DNA of 64,000 bases, taken from Hydractinia symbiolongicarpus (taxonomy: Eukaryota > Cnidaria > Hydrozoa > Anthoathecata > Hydractiniidae). Position numbers and translations under genes: made by a program. Position 1 is the stretch's first letter. Every line of letters starts with the position of its first letter. Positions 34,305-47,900 of this stretch are shown piece after piece. The notes beneath the pieces were generated by a model. That model saw nothing but the letters and a program-made list of their open reading frames with translations, was not told the origin of the DNA and ran no database searches. The stretch is from contig NC_079879.1 of NCBI RefSeq assembly GCF_029227915.1, forward strand, positions 19,603,001 to 19,667,000, in the 5' to 3' direction.

Positions 34305-34686
34305 AATTATCAACTAAAGTTTTAACAGTTACTATCTTTCTACTCTGTAACATTCTAATAGCCTTTTCTTGCTGGCCTAAACTACCATATGTTTTCATTT
34401 TGCAGTAGTTCTTAAATATATCTTCATTGATAAGTGGTAGATCCTCATCCTTTTTACACCATTTAGCTGTAGTTGGAGGAATATCTGTGGGATCTAAGCT
34501 ACAACTAAACTTGTAATTTTTATTTGCTTTGTCTTCTAGACGTTTTACTAAACGAGGATATCGCATAAACTTTCTAATTTTTATCTGCAGTTCTTGAACA
34601 TTTCCTGTGGCACACTGACCTATATTTTTTAGCCATTCTGAACATTCTTCAAAGCTATAATTGCTAACATCCTTTGTATTGTCCAT
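34305..34686 (-). pseudogene. N-terminal fragment of the THAP element's second ORF (SAP-like)
   Basis: ATG 34686. The credible part (to about 34305, after which the frame reads the TA microsatellite) contains FEECSEWLKNIGQCATG, NVQELQIKIRKFM, which resembles a SAP-type helix pair, and PPTTAKWCKKDEDLPLI. It is convergent with the transposase 110 bp away. ISL2EU/IS4EU transposons encode a second protein with a YqaJ-type nuclease; this could be its start, with the nuclease lost. That identification is inference from context, not from a seen catalytic motif. Confidence 0.4.
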
Positions 34687-34689
34687 GTT

Positions 34690-37600
34690 TATAAACTTTA
34701 ATAATCGATATCATAAATAAACTATATACTTTTGCAATATACAACGTTTTTCTTCGATTTATTATTATTTATCTAGCCAAGTACATCGAAACAATCGCCG
34801 CCATTATGATTTTTTTCCCTACAAGTGAATTCAGACGAACTTGACCGCGCCGTATGAATTTGGCTAATAATATTGATTAATTAATTCCTCACAATCTTCA
34901 TTTTTATAACCTTTTTGTTCCTATTGGTCAAGTGTTAATCAATTCTGCATTATGTTCTAATATTGCAAAATTAAGAAAGTTCAGTACTGGAATACACATA
35001 TCTTCTTATGCATTAACTATTTTTTTAGTAAAATTATTACTTTCCGTAATTCTAAGTTGACTGAATTTTGCGTGGACAAAACATTTTCGCAGGCGCTAAA
35101 TTAAACGTAAATTTAAATGAAGGTATAATTTATGCAGGCTGATTATCGTGGATAACCACAAAGGCAACATGGCGAAAGAAAGAAATCGAAATAAATACAT
35201 GAAGTTTAAAAACACTGTACTTTTCCCACTTTTTTTCACTTTAGTTTAGTCAAGTTTACTTTGTTCAGTCTACTCAAATAATTCTTGTAGGGTCTAGGCT
35301 AGATAATAAGAGCTACCATATTTGTTATGATTTTGTATTAAATCGATTGGTTCATGCTGCAATGGCGGGTAAAATATGATAAAGTTTGTAAAATAATTTT
35401 GGGTGAATAAATAAAAAGAAAAAGTTTAAATCTTTTTTTTTTATTTATTACCAAACATTTAACTTATGGCAAATATTAGCACATTTAAAATTATTTATTC
35501 CGTAAACTAATTTTAAAATTATTTATTCCGTAAACTAATTTTAAATGTTACTTTAGCTAGGCTATTTATTGGGAAATTACGAGTATAGCTAAATTTGTTA
35601 AAATAAACTTATAGCTAGCTAGGCTAGGCAATTTTTTTTATTTCACATTCACTTCCATCTTCCAGATTTACTTGCTAAATTATAAGTATTGTTCAGTTCG
35701 TATATACCTTTTAAAGGCCTTTAAAAGGTATATTCGAAAGGTATATACGGCGTATATACCTTTTAAAGGCCTTTAAGATGGGCAATGTTGTACAATACAG
35801 TTCCTGAGAAGGATGTTTGCCACATGTAGGATGTAGCCAATCTTTTATAGCTATAAAGGTTTGAATGTAAATTGTATGTGCGTTAAACTCTTACACAGCT
35901 AGCTATAGCCTCGTTTCCATGTTATTTGATCATTTTAAAGCACAAAAACTCATTTCGAAGTTATTTACTTTCGAAAAAAAATTTTAAACTTGTTTCTATG
36001 TGATTATTTTTAAGGGAGCTTTTTGTTCAAGTTATTTATGTATGAAATTATCGTTAATACAATCCTTTTAGTTCGAATCTAATGGGTAATTTCCATCTGT
36101 GAAACTGGTCAGCATCAGAAGTTTTTAATTATAAGCTGAGAAATTGGAGGGACCCTGTCTATTATATTTGCCATGGCTTAAATGATTCCTGGAGTGTTTA
36201 ATGATCATTTTAAGCTACTCTCACCCAATTAAGGGTCCACACTCTCTAATAGACAACTCCCTGCAACATTAAACCGTCCACACATTGTGCCATCCCCCTT
36301 ATTTCCTCTCTCTACCATTTCTTCTCTCCCCTATTTCCTCTCTCCCCCATTGCTGAGGTAAAACCAGCCCTATTCACTTGCCTTACATTCACTTGCCCAT
36401 ATTAAGTTACAACCAAAGGGAATCGAACCCAGGTCTTCTGCATAGAGTGTAACATACAAAGTTCAGTTATTTGCCTAGAAATTTCTAAAAAAAATATGAA
36501 AATGTTTGAGTTGCAAAAATAAAATATGTATGGAAAGATATCAGGCCTATCAATAAGAAAATAAAACCCGGGCAATAAATTGCTCCCCCAAGGTTACAAT
36601 AATTTAAACTGGGCGAGTAATCTGAATAAATATAAATGCATATTTTAACACAGTCTTTTCTATCTATTTTAATTTGTCTTTTTTATATATATATTTTAGT
36701 TCTTTTTTCTGTAAATAATGAAAGAGAACATTGATTTCTGTGTGAGTTGAAGTGATATTGCTCAGCCAGAAAAACTTTTAGAATTGGCGGATCAAATAAT
36801 GGCTCAGCTAGTTTCTTATTTCTCAGAATTGGACGAGCCTTTGCGTGAGCAAAAGCAATTGTTTCCCCTTATTAATAGTTCTGAGATATCAGTAAATGTC
36901 AGGCTTTGAATTAGAAAAGTAAAGTTCGTAAAAAATCTCAGCACTCTGTAACGAAGTAAACTACCATCTAGATGTGGCCTGGGAACACCTTAGATCAATT
37001 ACCATTTTGCTATTGCCGTTCTTTATTCTTAATTTTTAAAACGCAATCTAACAAAGCATTTTTATCGCCGCTTTTTGTTCTTAAATTTTTAAAACCTGAT
37101 CTAAAAAAGCATTTCTATTGCCACTTAAAAATATTCGATTCACAATTTTATCATTTTTTTCGCAAAGTGATTTGCAGAAATGGCATTTCGATTCGCACAT
37201 TTTAAATTGCGGACTGCTAATTCAAATGAATGAATGTCCGGAGACACAATCACACTAGCCAGGCCTACCTGACTTTTTTTCTTCTAATTTTTCTTCTACA
37301 GTTTTTAAGTAAGGGTGGACCCTGATTTCAATTTTTGACAGTTTGAATTTTCGAAAATTTCCCGCATAATTTGGTAATTACTCATAATTATGCGAATTCA
37401 AATGTTACTTTGAAAATGGTAGGGGTAGTGGAAGCAGTGATAAGAAAATGCCTCAAAAAGGACTTCCAGCACTTAAAATAAAATTTTATACCAAATGCAA
37501 TGTTATTCACATGTTTAACGAACCAACACTGCAACATGATACGATTATACAGATTTACCTCAATGAGTGTGCTTATGTTAACTGGGCTACTCAGTCGCTC

Positions 37601-38936
37601 TGTTTGTTGAGCACTTTGTTTTTAACGCTGTGGACATGCTATAGGTGTATTTCTTTGAAGAAATTCCTGCATGTGAGGTCATAAAGAATGTAAAAAAGAA
37701 AGCTTGTGGAAAAGTCTGGTGTTTATCATCAGTACTCTTTCTTATTTCAGTTGTACATTTTGTCCTGCTCATTTACTGAGAGCCATTTACAGGAGGTATG
37801 GTGTTTATGAACATTTTATAAGCAATAAAATTGAGTTATGAAGTACGGAATATGACATAACAACGAAAGAAAAAACAATAAGCAGAATTATTTATTAAAA
37901 AGGCAAAAACAAACCACCCTAACAGCTAATGATCATGGAAGCCATCCCCAACAGCTGCTGTCTATTCATATGTAAATTGGACGGCACTTGTTGAACAACT
38001 TATTACTTGATTCTCGACAAATTAAACAAATAAAGGTAACTAACGTTGGGGTCTAGATTGATTAAAAAGCTTTCCTTTTGCTTTCCTTTTGCTTTCCTTT
38101 TGTCGGTGAGGCTCGTTAAACGAGCCTCACCGATAACTTATTTATATACTTTTGTCACGCGGACAATTAAAATGTTAGCCAATCAGCGACGGGAATTAAG
38201 ATTGTGAATTAAAATTCAAGGAGGGTCCACCTGACGTTCTTCTGTTTGACTTATACTTTGGATTTTTTCTACTTTTCGCGGCTCTCTAACGTGTAGTCCT
38301 CGTAATGCTGAGAGCGTCAGGAACCCAGGCTACAATCAAACATGCTTAATAGCAATTTGCAGATGCAACATACCTGCTATTTTCACTGACACACCTTTCC
38401 TTTTGGTACTAGCATTTGTATTATAAGTATAAAATTTACAGGTACCCTTGTTATAGGTGAAGAACGTTTAAAATGCAATGTAGTGGTGAATAATTGTAAA
38501 ATGTCTAATGGAACAGTCTATATGCTATGTCTGGATAAGGTGTAAAATGATGTTGACAAAAATGAGCTAGTTTTGTTTAAGATTTTTGTTTTACCAAATA
38601 ACCTAAAAGAATTTTCCTTTATTAAGCCCTAATGGTTTGCTGTATAGAATTTGCATTCACAATAAAATTTGAATTAATTTTAGCCAAATTTCGCTGATAG
38701 AATAAAATATTTCAAAATCAAATTAATAGAATACAAAAAGTATACTTTCTCATAATTTTTCGTATTTTATGAGCCGAATCTGTTTTTGTATATACATTAA
38801 TTTTTACCTGTGCCAATAAAGCTTGATGAATATTTGTTAAACTTTATAGCATTTTTGGGAAATTTTATTGAACGATAATACATTTTCTCTTTTTTGTTTT
38901 TTAGGCTTAATTAATTTTCAAATGTTCTTATTTTAG
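34690..38936. other. Intergenic with several small repeats; one possible exon
   Basis: Holds a 30 bp direct duplication (35485-35550), the palindromic TATACCTTTTAAAGGCC region (35698-35780), a ~57 bp tandem duplication (37010-37125, ATYGCCGYT..AAAGCATTT), a GCTTTCCTTTT triplication and perfect hairpin at 38070-38133. A 47-codon open stretch at 36766-36897 after an AG acceptor (PEKLLELADQIMAQLVSYFS, SELDEPLREQK) looks coding and ends at a GTAAAT donor, but no partner exon was found. Confidence 0.4.
38103..38133. repeat. Perfect 15-bp inverted repeat (hairpin)
   Basis: TCGGTGAGGCTCGTT, one A, then AACGAGCCTCACCGA: 15 paired bases with a single-base spacer. It is preceded by three copies of CTTTCCTTTTG. 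GC-rich (9 of 15) against an AT-rich background. Confidence 0.95.
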
Positions 38937-38960
38937 GTTTTACAAATATAAAAATTTACA

Positions 38961-41900
38961 ATGTCATCTTTGCGGCATTCTGTTTTGGACAAGAATCTAA
39001 GAAAATCCCTAAGAATAATGCAAGATAACTCGTTACTAAAAGATACAGAGATTCAACCATCAAGTGATGTCTCTTTCAACAAAACCGGTTGGTACAATTA
39101 TTTTTTTTATTTTTTGTTGTGGGAACTAATAATAACTAAGAGAAAGATTTTGATATGTTGTTGTATATATGTGTGTGCCAGAGGACAAAATTCTCTTAAG
39201 AAAACACACAAATTGTTTACAAGAAAATAGCCTGATATATTATACTGACTCATTTTACCTAACAAAGTAAGTCACCAGTTATTGTTACCTTTTGAGAGTT
39301 GCTTTAGCAACAGTGATGCAAACTGGAGGCCCTAGAAAAAAATTGTTTTTTATTATGGTTATTACTTGCCTGCATTGCCTGTTGTAATATAATGAAAAGT
39401 ATAATTTCCAAAAACAAATAAAACTGAATTCACTCATAAACCGAATGTGATCAGATGTGAAAACATATTTTTATAGCAAAATTGATGATGTCAGCAAACT
39501 TTATTTCCCTGAGAATCTTTTTCTTTTATGCTATACTATATTTCGGCAAATTCATGATATTAGAATTAAAGGCTGGTTTAAAAAAAGTTAAATTAAGGAT
39601 CACTAATTGTAATTTATGAGGCAAAGTAGATGTGTTTATATTCCTTTAAAGTCGCATTAGTTTAATTCTTCAGATATTCACAGGTGAATTGACAAAAAAA
39701 CATTAATTTGATAATGGCAATATAGCGGAAATGTAAATTAATAAAGTCATTGCAATGCATTTAAAACTTTGAGGCTAAATAACATAGAAACAGAGTGCTG
39801 ACATCAGTCATTTTACCCCCATGGGGTTGATGACATTGTGAAAGAACTATCTATCTAACCATTTGTCAACAGTACACAATCTTATGCATTTTCTTGATCA
39901 GCCTTGCAAAATATATATGATGAAGGCATGGGATATACAAATTAATAAAGAGAAGTTTTTTGTACTTTGGAGAGACTTCACTGACGCCGGCATAATTTTT
40001 AAACCCTTAGATCTCCCAGGCACACATGATCTTATAAATTTTCTTTGGTGTTTTTATGGTAGAGGCAACAAGTAAACAAATTCTAATTTATCTTTTTCGT
40101 ATATGGACAGGACAGGTCATTGCTGCCATCATCAAAATTCAAAAGACGGGTCTCCTTTCCACCATTCTCCTCCCTAAGTGAATTTGTCCAAGAGCCTTAT
40201 TTTCACAAATTGTTTTTACACATTGTTGCCAAGATAAAGGGCATAGTTTAGCAAGAACACCATAGCAATTGAAAATTTTATTTGAGGAGAAGCAAATCAA
40301 ATGATTTTTTTTACCTACTGACTTTTAAGGTCTACTTTATTGTTAAAAAGACAACGAGATAACAATGACAAATCACACTTTTATTTTTTTTAAAAAAATT
40401 CAAGGAAGTTATATGTTGAAGGAACGACCCTTAAGATCGTCTCCCACCCGTCCCCTCCTATTTGTTACTTTTTGATTTTTTTTGACACCCTACTTTATTT
40501 AATTCATTGAAATGAGCAAAATTTCAGCTCATTTAAAACATCTCACAATCTCACTTTTGCATTATACTTACATTAAAAATGGTATTTATCAGGATGCAGA
40601 AATTCTGAAGAAGAGAAGTAGGGTGTACAACAGTATTATAGATAACTCCTAAACAGGTGGTTCCTAGTTGAAATTTATCTGAATTTTCGAATTCATTTAC
40701 CTCAAATATTAAAAAAAATTTAAAAACAATCATAGTATGAGTTATTGTTATGTTTACACCGTTTTCTTTACCAAAGTCTATAAAAATCACCTAAAAAATT
40801 GATCCGTAATTTGCAAAATTTCAATGTTTAAAATAATACTTTACTATTGGATTGTGAAGTCGTTCCATTGCACTTTCAAGTTTAAGGCTAAATAACTTAA
40901 GTGTAAATAACTGGTGCCATCTCCTCTGTTGGTAACTAAGGACTACCTGGGATTACCATTGGCCAATTTTCAAACCTGAGTGAACTTATCCGTTTGGAAC
41001 AGATTTGGAACAGGTTGATGACCTCATCAAATAATATTTAAACCTTGATATCTTTTTGAACATTTGTCAAAGAGGATATGATGATGAGGATATGACATTT
41101 ACTTGATCAGTATTGCAAGCTCTAGGGTGTTAGGTAGTGTAAATAGAGGCCAGTAAACAACCTTTTTCCAATCGAAAGTAGCTTACTTTTTCCCAATGAA
41201 AGATTTTGAAAAAGCTACAATGTTTTTGAAGAGCAAGTGTAATTTAAAAATTATGTTGATAAATGCCAGGAAACACCAAAAATACACTATTCACTCTTTT
41301 GGGATACTTTACAAGATTTCTATCAATATTTTTCAAATTTTTAGTTTCATGAAGCTTGCGAGCTTTTCAGGCTTGTCTTGATTATCCCAAACACTTTAGC
41401 GATCCTTACCACCTTGCTGGTAACCAAAAAAGTTCCGCTCAGATTCACACTATTCAAAATCAATAAACTAGGCACATTTTCATTTATTTATTTTTTTGTC
41501 TTTAACATTAGATTAGCATTTCAAATAAAGTTAAAAATGCAAGTAAAAACTGGAAGTCCAAGTCTTCGACCAATGTTTTAAAAGAAAATGCAGTCGAAAA
41601 GGCTGTTTCCAGGCATCTGAGAACATGGAATTTCATTTTTTCCTACGGCAACACCATTGGACTTCCTTCAAAAGATCCTCAAGAAATTCCCATTTGAGGC
41701 TTGGCGGCCTTAAGTGAAAATTTCTAGCTAACACACTGTCCTTTTAGACATTAGCAAAAATTTATTTATTAAATTAATATATTCTTGACTGTTTATCTAA
41801 AGCACATGATCCTTTATATTATTTTCTTCAGATTTTCAATCTCTATCCATAAGATGTTCAGGCTCTATCCAATTGAAGTAACTGCTAAGCAAATTATTAA

Positions 41901-44900
41901 TTATTTTTTTTATGAATATCCACTTTTAACATCATAAAAATTTCTATTACCTATCTTTTTCATTGTTTGTTAAAAGCGCATGATCCTAATACACTTTCTT
42001 GATTAGCTTTTTAAGCTTCAAGACAATAAACGCAAATGATAAACAAATTTTAAAGATAAAAATTTAGGGACCGATGGGTTACTGCTGATTTCATCAAAAT
42101 TTAAATGATGGATATTTTCCATTGTTCTTCTGCCTAAAGTGGCCTTATAAAATGTTGTGAACTTAATTCTAAGTCAAACTGTTTAAAAGGTATCTGGAAA
42201 AAGAAATCATTTTCCCTCTGGGTCACTTTTAGGTTCTAATGGCAACTGTTTCACATTTACTGAATTCTACTCTTAAAATGGAGAACACTGTTGCTTAAAC
42301 TATAAACACTTTTCTTTAGAATACCTATGGGTTTTTTTTAGCTCCCTCTCCAATTGTTCCAACTTCCAATTATGAATTTTTAATACATTTTTCAACCTCC
42401 CTCACTTCTCCTCAACTATTGCCACCCTACATTCATTTGGTATTGTAATTTATCAAATGGATTAACGACATGTAGTAAAAAATCAATATTCTCATCACCT
42501 GTTTGTGAAAATCACATGATCTTTTAAATTTTTGTTAAGTGTTTCGAACAACATCTTGTTTAATTCTTAATAATCTTTTTCCTATGTGGGCAGCTTATTA
42601 CTGATATTATTAAAAATTGTTTTCTTAAAATGTTTGCCTTTGATCAAGTTGATATTCCACAAGACAATACTTATTTCCACAAAAAAAGAAAGAAAAAAGT
42701 AATAGAGGGTGATATTGCATTTTTTATAAAATGTACACCAATTTATGCGTGAACGTTCTATTTCTTGAAAATAATATAACAGAAAACATATTTTTTAGTG
42801 TGTAATTTCTATTCACATTCTTTTTAGCTCCTGAAGCCTCCACTAAAACTAGGAAAAGGCTTGGTAATACACCTGATATGAAAGAGAATACTGAAATGGA
42901 ATCTAAGAATGCTAAATCTTTGCCTCCTGAAAATAAAAAGAAGTTTCTTTCTCAGGTAAAACATTTCCTCTGTGTATTGTTTCAAACACACTTTTTTAAA
43001 TTTTAGCTATAATTCATTATTTATTTATTGTGGCTTATATACTGTGCTTTTAGAAAAACACTAAATGATCAGTAGTATCTACATTAGTATAGTTGCAGTC
43101 TGTCTCTTAGCCAAACATATAGTAACTGCAAGAGCCTCTGTGAATTTTCTAATGGGTGAATTCCTGTGGATTTTTTTATATGTTTCATCATCATCATCAT
43201 CATTCTCGGCTTAACGTCCGTTTTCCATGCTAGCATGGGTTGGACGGGGTATATTAATGACCCTCTTCCAATCTGATCTAGACTGTGTTAGATCTAAACT
43301 CAACTTCCTCTGTATCAAGTCTGTCCTTATAACCTCCTGCCAAGTCTTTCTCGGTCTGCCTTTGGGCTTTGCCCCAGGAACTATCAAGTCTCTACACTTT
43401 CTTACCCAATTATCCTCCTCCATTCTTTCCAAGTGCCCCAGCCAATTCAATCTTCTTATCTGGATAACATCTTTAATTCTACGGAGACTTAGCTTGCTTC
43501 TTAGCTCATCTGAACTCTTTCCTACTCTCAGACTGGCGTTACACATCCACCTAACCATTCTCATATCATTCCTTTCTAAACGGTCAAGATCTTCCTGCTT
43601 CACTGCCCATGTCTCACTACCGTATAACATAACACTTCTTACACAGGCCTCATACAACCTACCTTTTACCTCAATTGACAGGGCTCTGCTAGTCAACAAA
43701 GGAAGTAACTCTCTGAACTTTTTCCAAGCAGAACCTATCCTGCAAGTAACACTTCTTCCAACACCCCCTTCACTGCCCAACATATCACCTAAGTAACAGA
43801 AGTTCTCAACTATCTCTAACGAGCCACTGTTGTACATCATTAAAGCTGAAAATACTTCATTCTCTATAATCTCACCTTTGCAACGCTTGCATACAAACTG
43901 AATGTCAGCTCTTAACCTTCCACTAATACTACTGCACTTCTTATGTACCCAATGCTTGCAAGTCTGACAAAAAATTGAGTTACTACCAACCCCTTTCCTG
44001 CAAACTCCACAAGGCCACTTTCCAACTACAAGGTCACACTTGGCTGCAATGCTACTAATCGTGACTTTAGACTTTGCTGTGTTTACCTTTAGCCCTTTCT
44101 CTTCTAGTCCTTTCTTCCACTTCTCAAACTTTTCAACTAATTCTTCCATCGACTCTGCTATGAGAAGCAAATCATCTGCATACAATAACTCCCATGGACA
44201 ACCTGTTCTGAACTCCATCAACAGCGCTTCTAAGACTAGAATAAACAACAAAGGACTAAGTACAGAACCCGGATGTACACCAACATTTACACTAAAATTC
44301 ATCACTAAGTGAATCTGTAATCCTGACACGACTTCTAGCATTGCTGTACATAGACTGTACCATCGTAACTAGCCACTCATCCACACCTAATTTTCTCATA
44401 GCCCACCAAATAACTTTACGTGGCACTCTATCAAAAGCTTTCTCTAAATCTACAAAGGCAAAATAGAGATTCTTTCTCTTTTCTAAATACTTTTCCTGAA
44501 GCTGTCTGAGTAAAAATATTGCATCTGTAGTGCCATGCCCTGGAACAAAACCAAATTACATCTTATCTATATCAATTCTTTCTCTAAGTAACTTATCAAT
44601 CACTCTTTCAATAACTTTCATTACTTGATCAACCAACTTCAAACCTCTATAGTTACCCCTTCCTAATGCATCACCCTTGCCCTTGAAACAATTCACTATT
44701 ACACTCGACTGCCACTCACTCGGAATAGCACCATCCTTTATAATCTGGTTAGCAAGACTTGTAATAAGCTCAACTCCAATATATCCAGATGCTTTTACCA
44801 TCTCTGCAACAATACCTGATACTCCTGCAGCCTTGCCAATCTTCAATTTCCTAATAGCCTCCACTACCCATTCTGTCTTGATCTGCATAGCTGGCCCTTC

Positions 44901-47900
44901 TACAACATCATCATCAGACAAATTATCCTCGTCCCAATCAAACTCAGTGTTAAGCAACCTCTGATAATGATTCTTCCAAGCTACCCTTTTCTCCTCCTCT
45001 GTGCTAGCCAAAACACCTTCATCATTACGTATACACTTCTCACCTACAACATCTTGATTAGTCTTCTTCATTTGCTTTGCTATCCTGAATACCTCATTGC
45101 GCTGGTCTTCCCTTCTTAACACATCTGCAAATCTGTTTCTCTCTGCTTCTGATTTTGCCTTATACACTGCTGTACGAGCGCGACGCTTAGCTTCTAAGTA
45201 AATATTTTTACTACCACCTGACTTTCACTCTTTCCAAAGTTTCCTCTTTTCCTTTATACACTGGTCAACCTCATTATTCCACCACCAGGTCTGTCTATGT
45301 CTAGCTGGTCCTTTCGTCCACCCACAGGTATCATCAGAAGCCTCTAGAAGACAATTCTTCAAAGTAGTCCAAGTACTTTCAACATTGTCACTATCACATT
45401 GACCATTGTGGGCTAACTGCTGAACTTTTGCACTAAATTGTCTTGCTACAATCTCTTCCTTCAGCTTCCAGACTTTTCGACGGGGCCTGTACTTTCCCTT
45501 GGCTTCTTTAACACTCTTCAAGATAATATCACAAACCAGCAACCTATGCTGGGAAACACACTCTTCCCCTGATATAACTTTCACGTCCTTCACCACTTTC
45601 TTGTCTGACTTTCTAATCAGGAAGTAATCTATCTGTGTCTTACAACCACCTGACTCATAAGTTATATGTTGTTATTATGTGTTTATTATTATGTTGTTAT
45701 TATTATGTTACATATGTTGTTATTATGTGTTCATTATTATGCTATTATATGTTTATTATTAATTATTATTATATTATTATTTGTGTTTTTTTCTTTTCTA
45801 TTTTTTCTAAACTTTAAATAAACAGTTACAGCATTGCATATTTTCATTAAAGTTAAGAGTTTTGTGAAAGCCAATTATTTAGGAAACAATTTTCTATTGC
45901 AAAATGTATGAACGATTAAACATTAGAATGTTTTTCATAACATAAAAGGGTATTTAATTTCTTAGTTTTATATTTGAGAGCAAAGATTGGAAATGGCCAA
46001 ACCTTCTTTGTGTACATATTAAATATAAATTACAGCAACAAAATTTTGCTGTCATTTTGTTAACAAAAATTGGGTGTCACATTTTTTGTCAAAAAAACAA
46101 GACAGCCCCTTTGACAATTTAAGAAAAATTGATCATCTTAGGAAGGTAGTTGTCTTATGAAACACCTTTGACGTGACCATCTAAGGCAGATTTTCCCTTT
46201 TTAGCCTTTACCACAACTTGTGGAATGCAAGAATTATTCGAAATTATGTAAGCCCTGGGATCTTCAATTTATGTCAATTGTATTGTAAATGCTTTACGAA
46301 TTTATTTTGCAGTAGGAAAGTGAGGGCATTTAATCATCAACCCCAAACATTAAGGTTGAGTGTCTTCACAACATTTCTGAAATAAGTGCCTAATTTATTT
46401 TAATATTTATTTTTAAACCGATTACTTGCTCATCTTTTTTTAAATCATAGTGTATCACTATGATTTAAAAAAAGACAGATTTAAAAAATAAGTTTTTAAG
46501 GAAACAATGTGAAGTTTAAAAAAAGTTTTGACAACAACTATATTTTGGCAGCTTTGAAAGTTGAGAAAAAGCAGACAAAACATTTTTATAGAAATTATCA
46601 ATATTATATAATAATATAAAAGTAATGAAGTAAATGCCAGTTAAGTGCTGCTTTCCTAATAATTATTTTTTATATAACTGCTTTATATTTTACAACATTT
46701 TGTTTTCTTCAAAGCTGCTTTTTCAATTATTTATATTGTAATACTGGCAGCTGCCTGTCTGTGAGCCAAATTATAAAAGGAGAGGTTACACAATCGAGAA
46801 AGCCATTATAATCACACTTGTAATCATACTAATAACGCTTATTAGAGAAAATTTAATGACTTTATGTTAACAGATGTGATGCACAAAATAGTGACACAGG
46901 AAATATGTACTAGGGATGACCTTCCATGAAGTTTGTCATGGGCTAATGACTTGATAACTAATATTTTTCTTACAAAGTCATTCTTATGTTCAACAGATCT
47001 TAAAAAAAGAAAATGCAGAATAGTGTGATTTTTGACGTGAATGACTGTAAGATATTATGACTATTTTTTCTTCTCATTCATCGTAGAGTTTGGTTTGTAA
47101 ATCACAGCTTGAGTAGCATATACCATTTATGTTTTTTCAAATATCAATTTAACAACAGATGGTCAATGTTTCTTAGTTAAGAAACTTTAATAGCTGGAAT
47201 TTTTTTAACCTGAAAATGGAAACTAATTTGGCTCCTGTAAAACTTGGCACTCACGACTGCAAAAGCTGAAACCTGTCAAAAATCAGAAGGGCTAATTTTG
47301 AAAAACCTATGTTTCTTAGATTGTTGCAGATCTTTGTCACAGAGTTGATTAAAAATGGATTTAATTTTTTTTTTCTTATGTTCTGTATGACTTTCGAAAA
47401 TTTCATTTGTGTCGTACATTTGTTTTAACAGAGGAAGTAACATGAATATATTTTGATTCCTTAGAGGAAAAAACAAGATTTAGTTGATCTGGTTATGGAA
47501 TACCAATATAAATATGAGCGACTACGCGGTATCACTGATGCACTAAAAACACAATTAGGCGAATTGATTGAATGTCATGAAAAAGAGAAGAAAGGTAGAG
47601 TGAAAATGTATTATGTTGTTATTAGATGAATACATTAATATTTTAATTTATACTTGTTTGCTTATATAAAGTGATACAGGTCTGCTTGACCTTGAAAACT
47701 TTGAAATAAGACTACATGATCTTGAAATCCTTGAATAACAATTATCTTTGAAGAAAAAGTATGAATATGTGCAAAAATATTTCTGGCCTGTTATGAAACA
47801 ATGCCTCATAGTAAGATTTTGAGTTTGCACTTTTTCAAATAATTAAGGTTTAAATATTAAGTGCTATCATTTTTTACATTACCTTATTGCATAGCTAGGT

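Larger units (their letters stand above)
43186..45660 (-). mobile_element. RTE-type non-LTR retrotransposon, 5'-truncated, in intron 2
   Basis: The element lies antisense to the host gene. The minus-strand 3' end is a trinucleotide tail, (ATG)n at 43187-43204, as is usual for RTE elements. It is preceded by a foldable GTCC...CCATGCTAGCATGG...GGAC block (43215-43243). Coding sequence: end of the EEP domain, linker, RT (EEKRVAWKNHYQRLLNTEFD, GAIPSEWQSS, FGFVPGHGTTDA, YADDLLLIAES, FCYLGDMLGSEGG, YGSETWA). Inactivating changes are a TGA in KLWKE(W)KSGGS near 45225, a TAA in DKM(Q)FGFVPG near 44555, and a one-base insertion near 44298. 5' truncation is at about 45660, where a TTATTATG-type simple repeat begins (45655-45780). 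Confidence 0.85.

Noticed and set aside
37311-38240. Possible long TIR element with GGGTGGACCCTGA / GGTGGACCCTCC ends
   Set aside because: Only ~11 matching bases and no target duplication.
43227-44964. Plus-strand frames opposite the RTE element
   Set aside because: Shadows of the minus-strand polymerase, Leu/Ser-rich with no domain.
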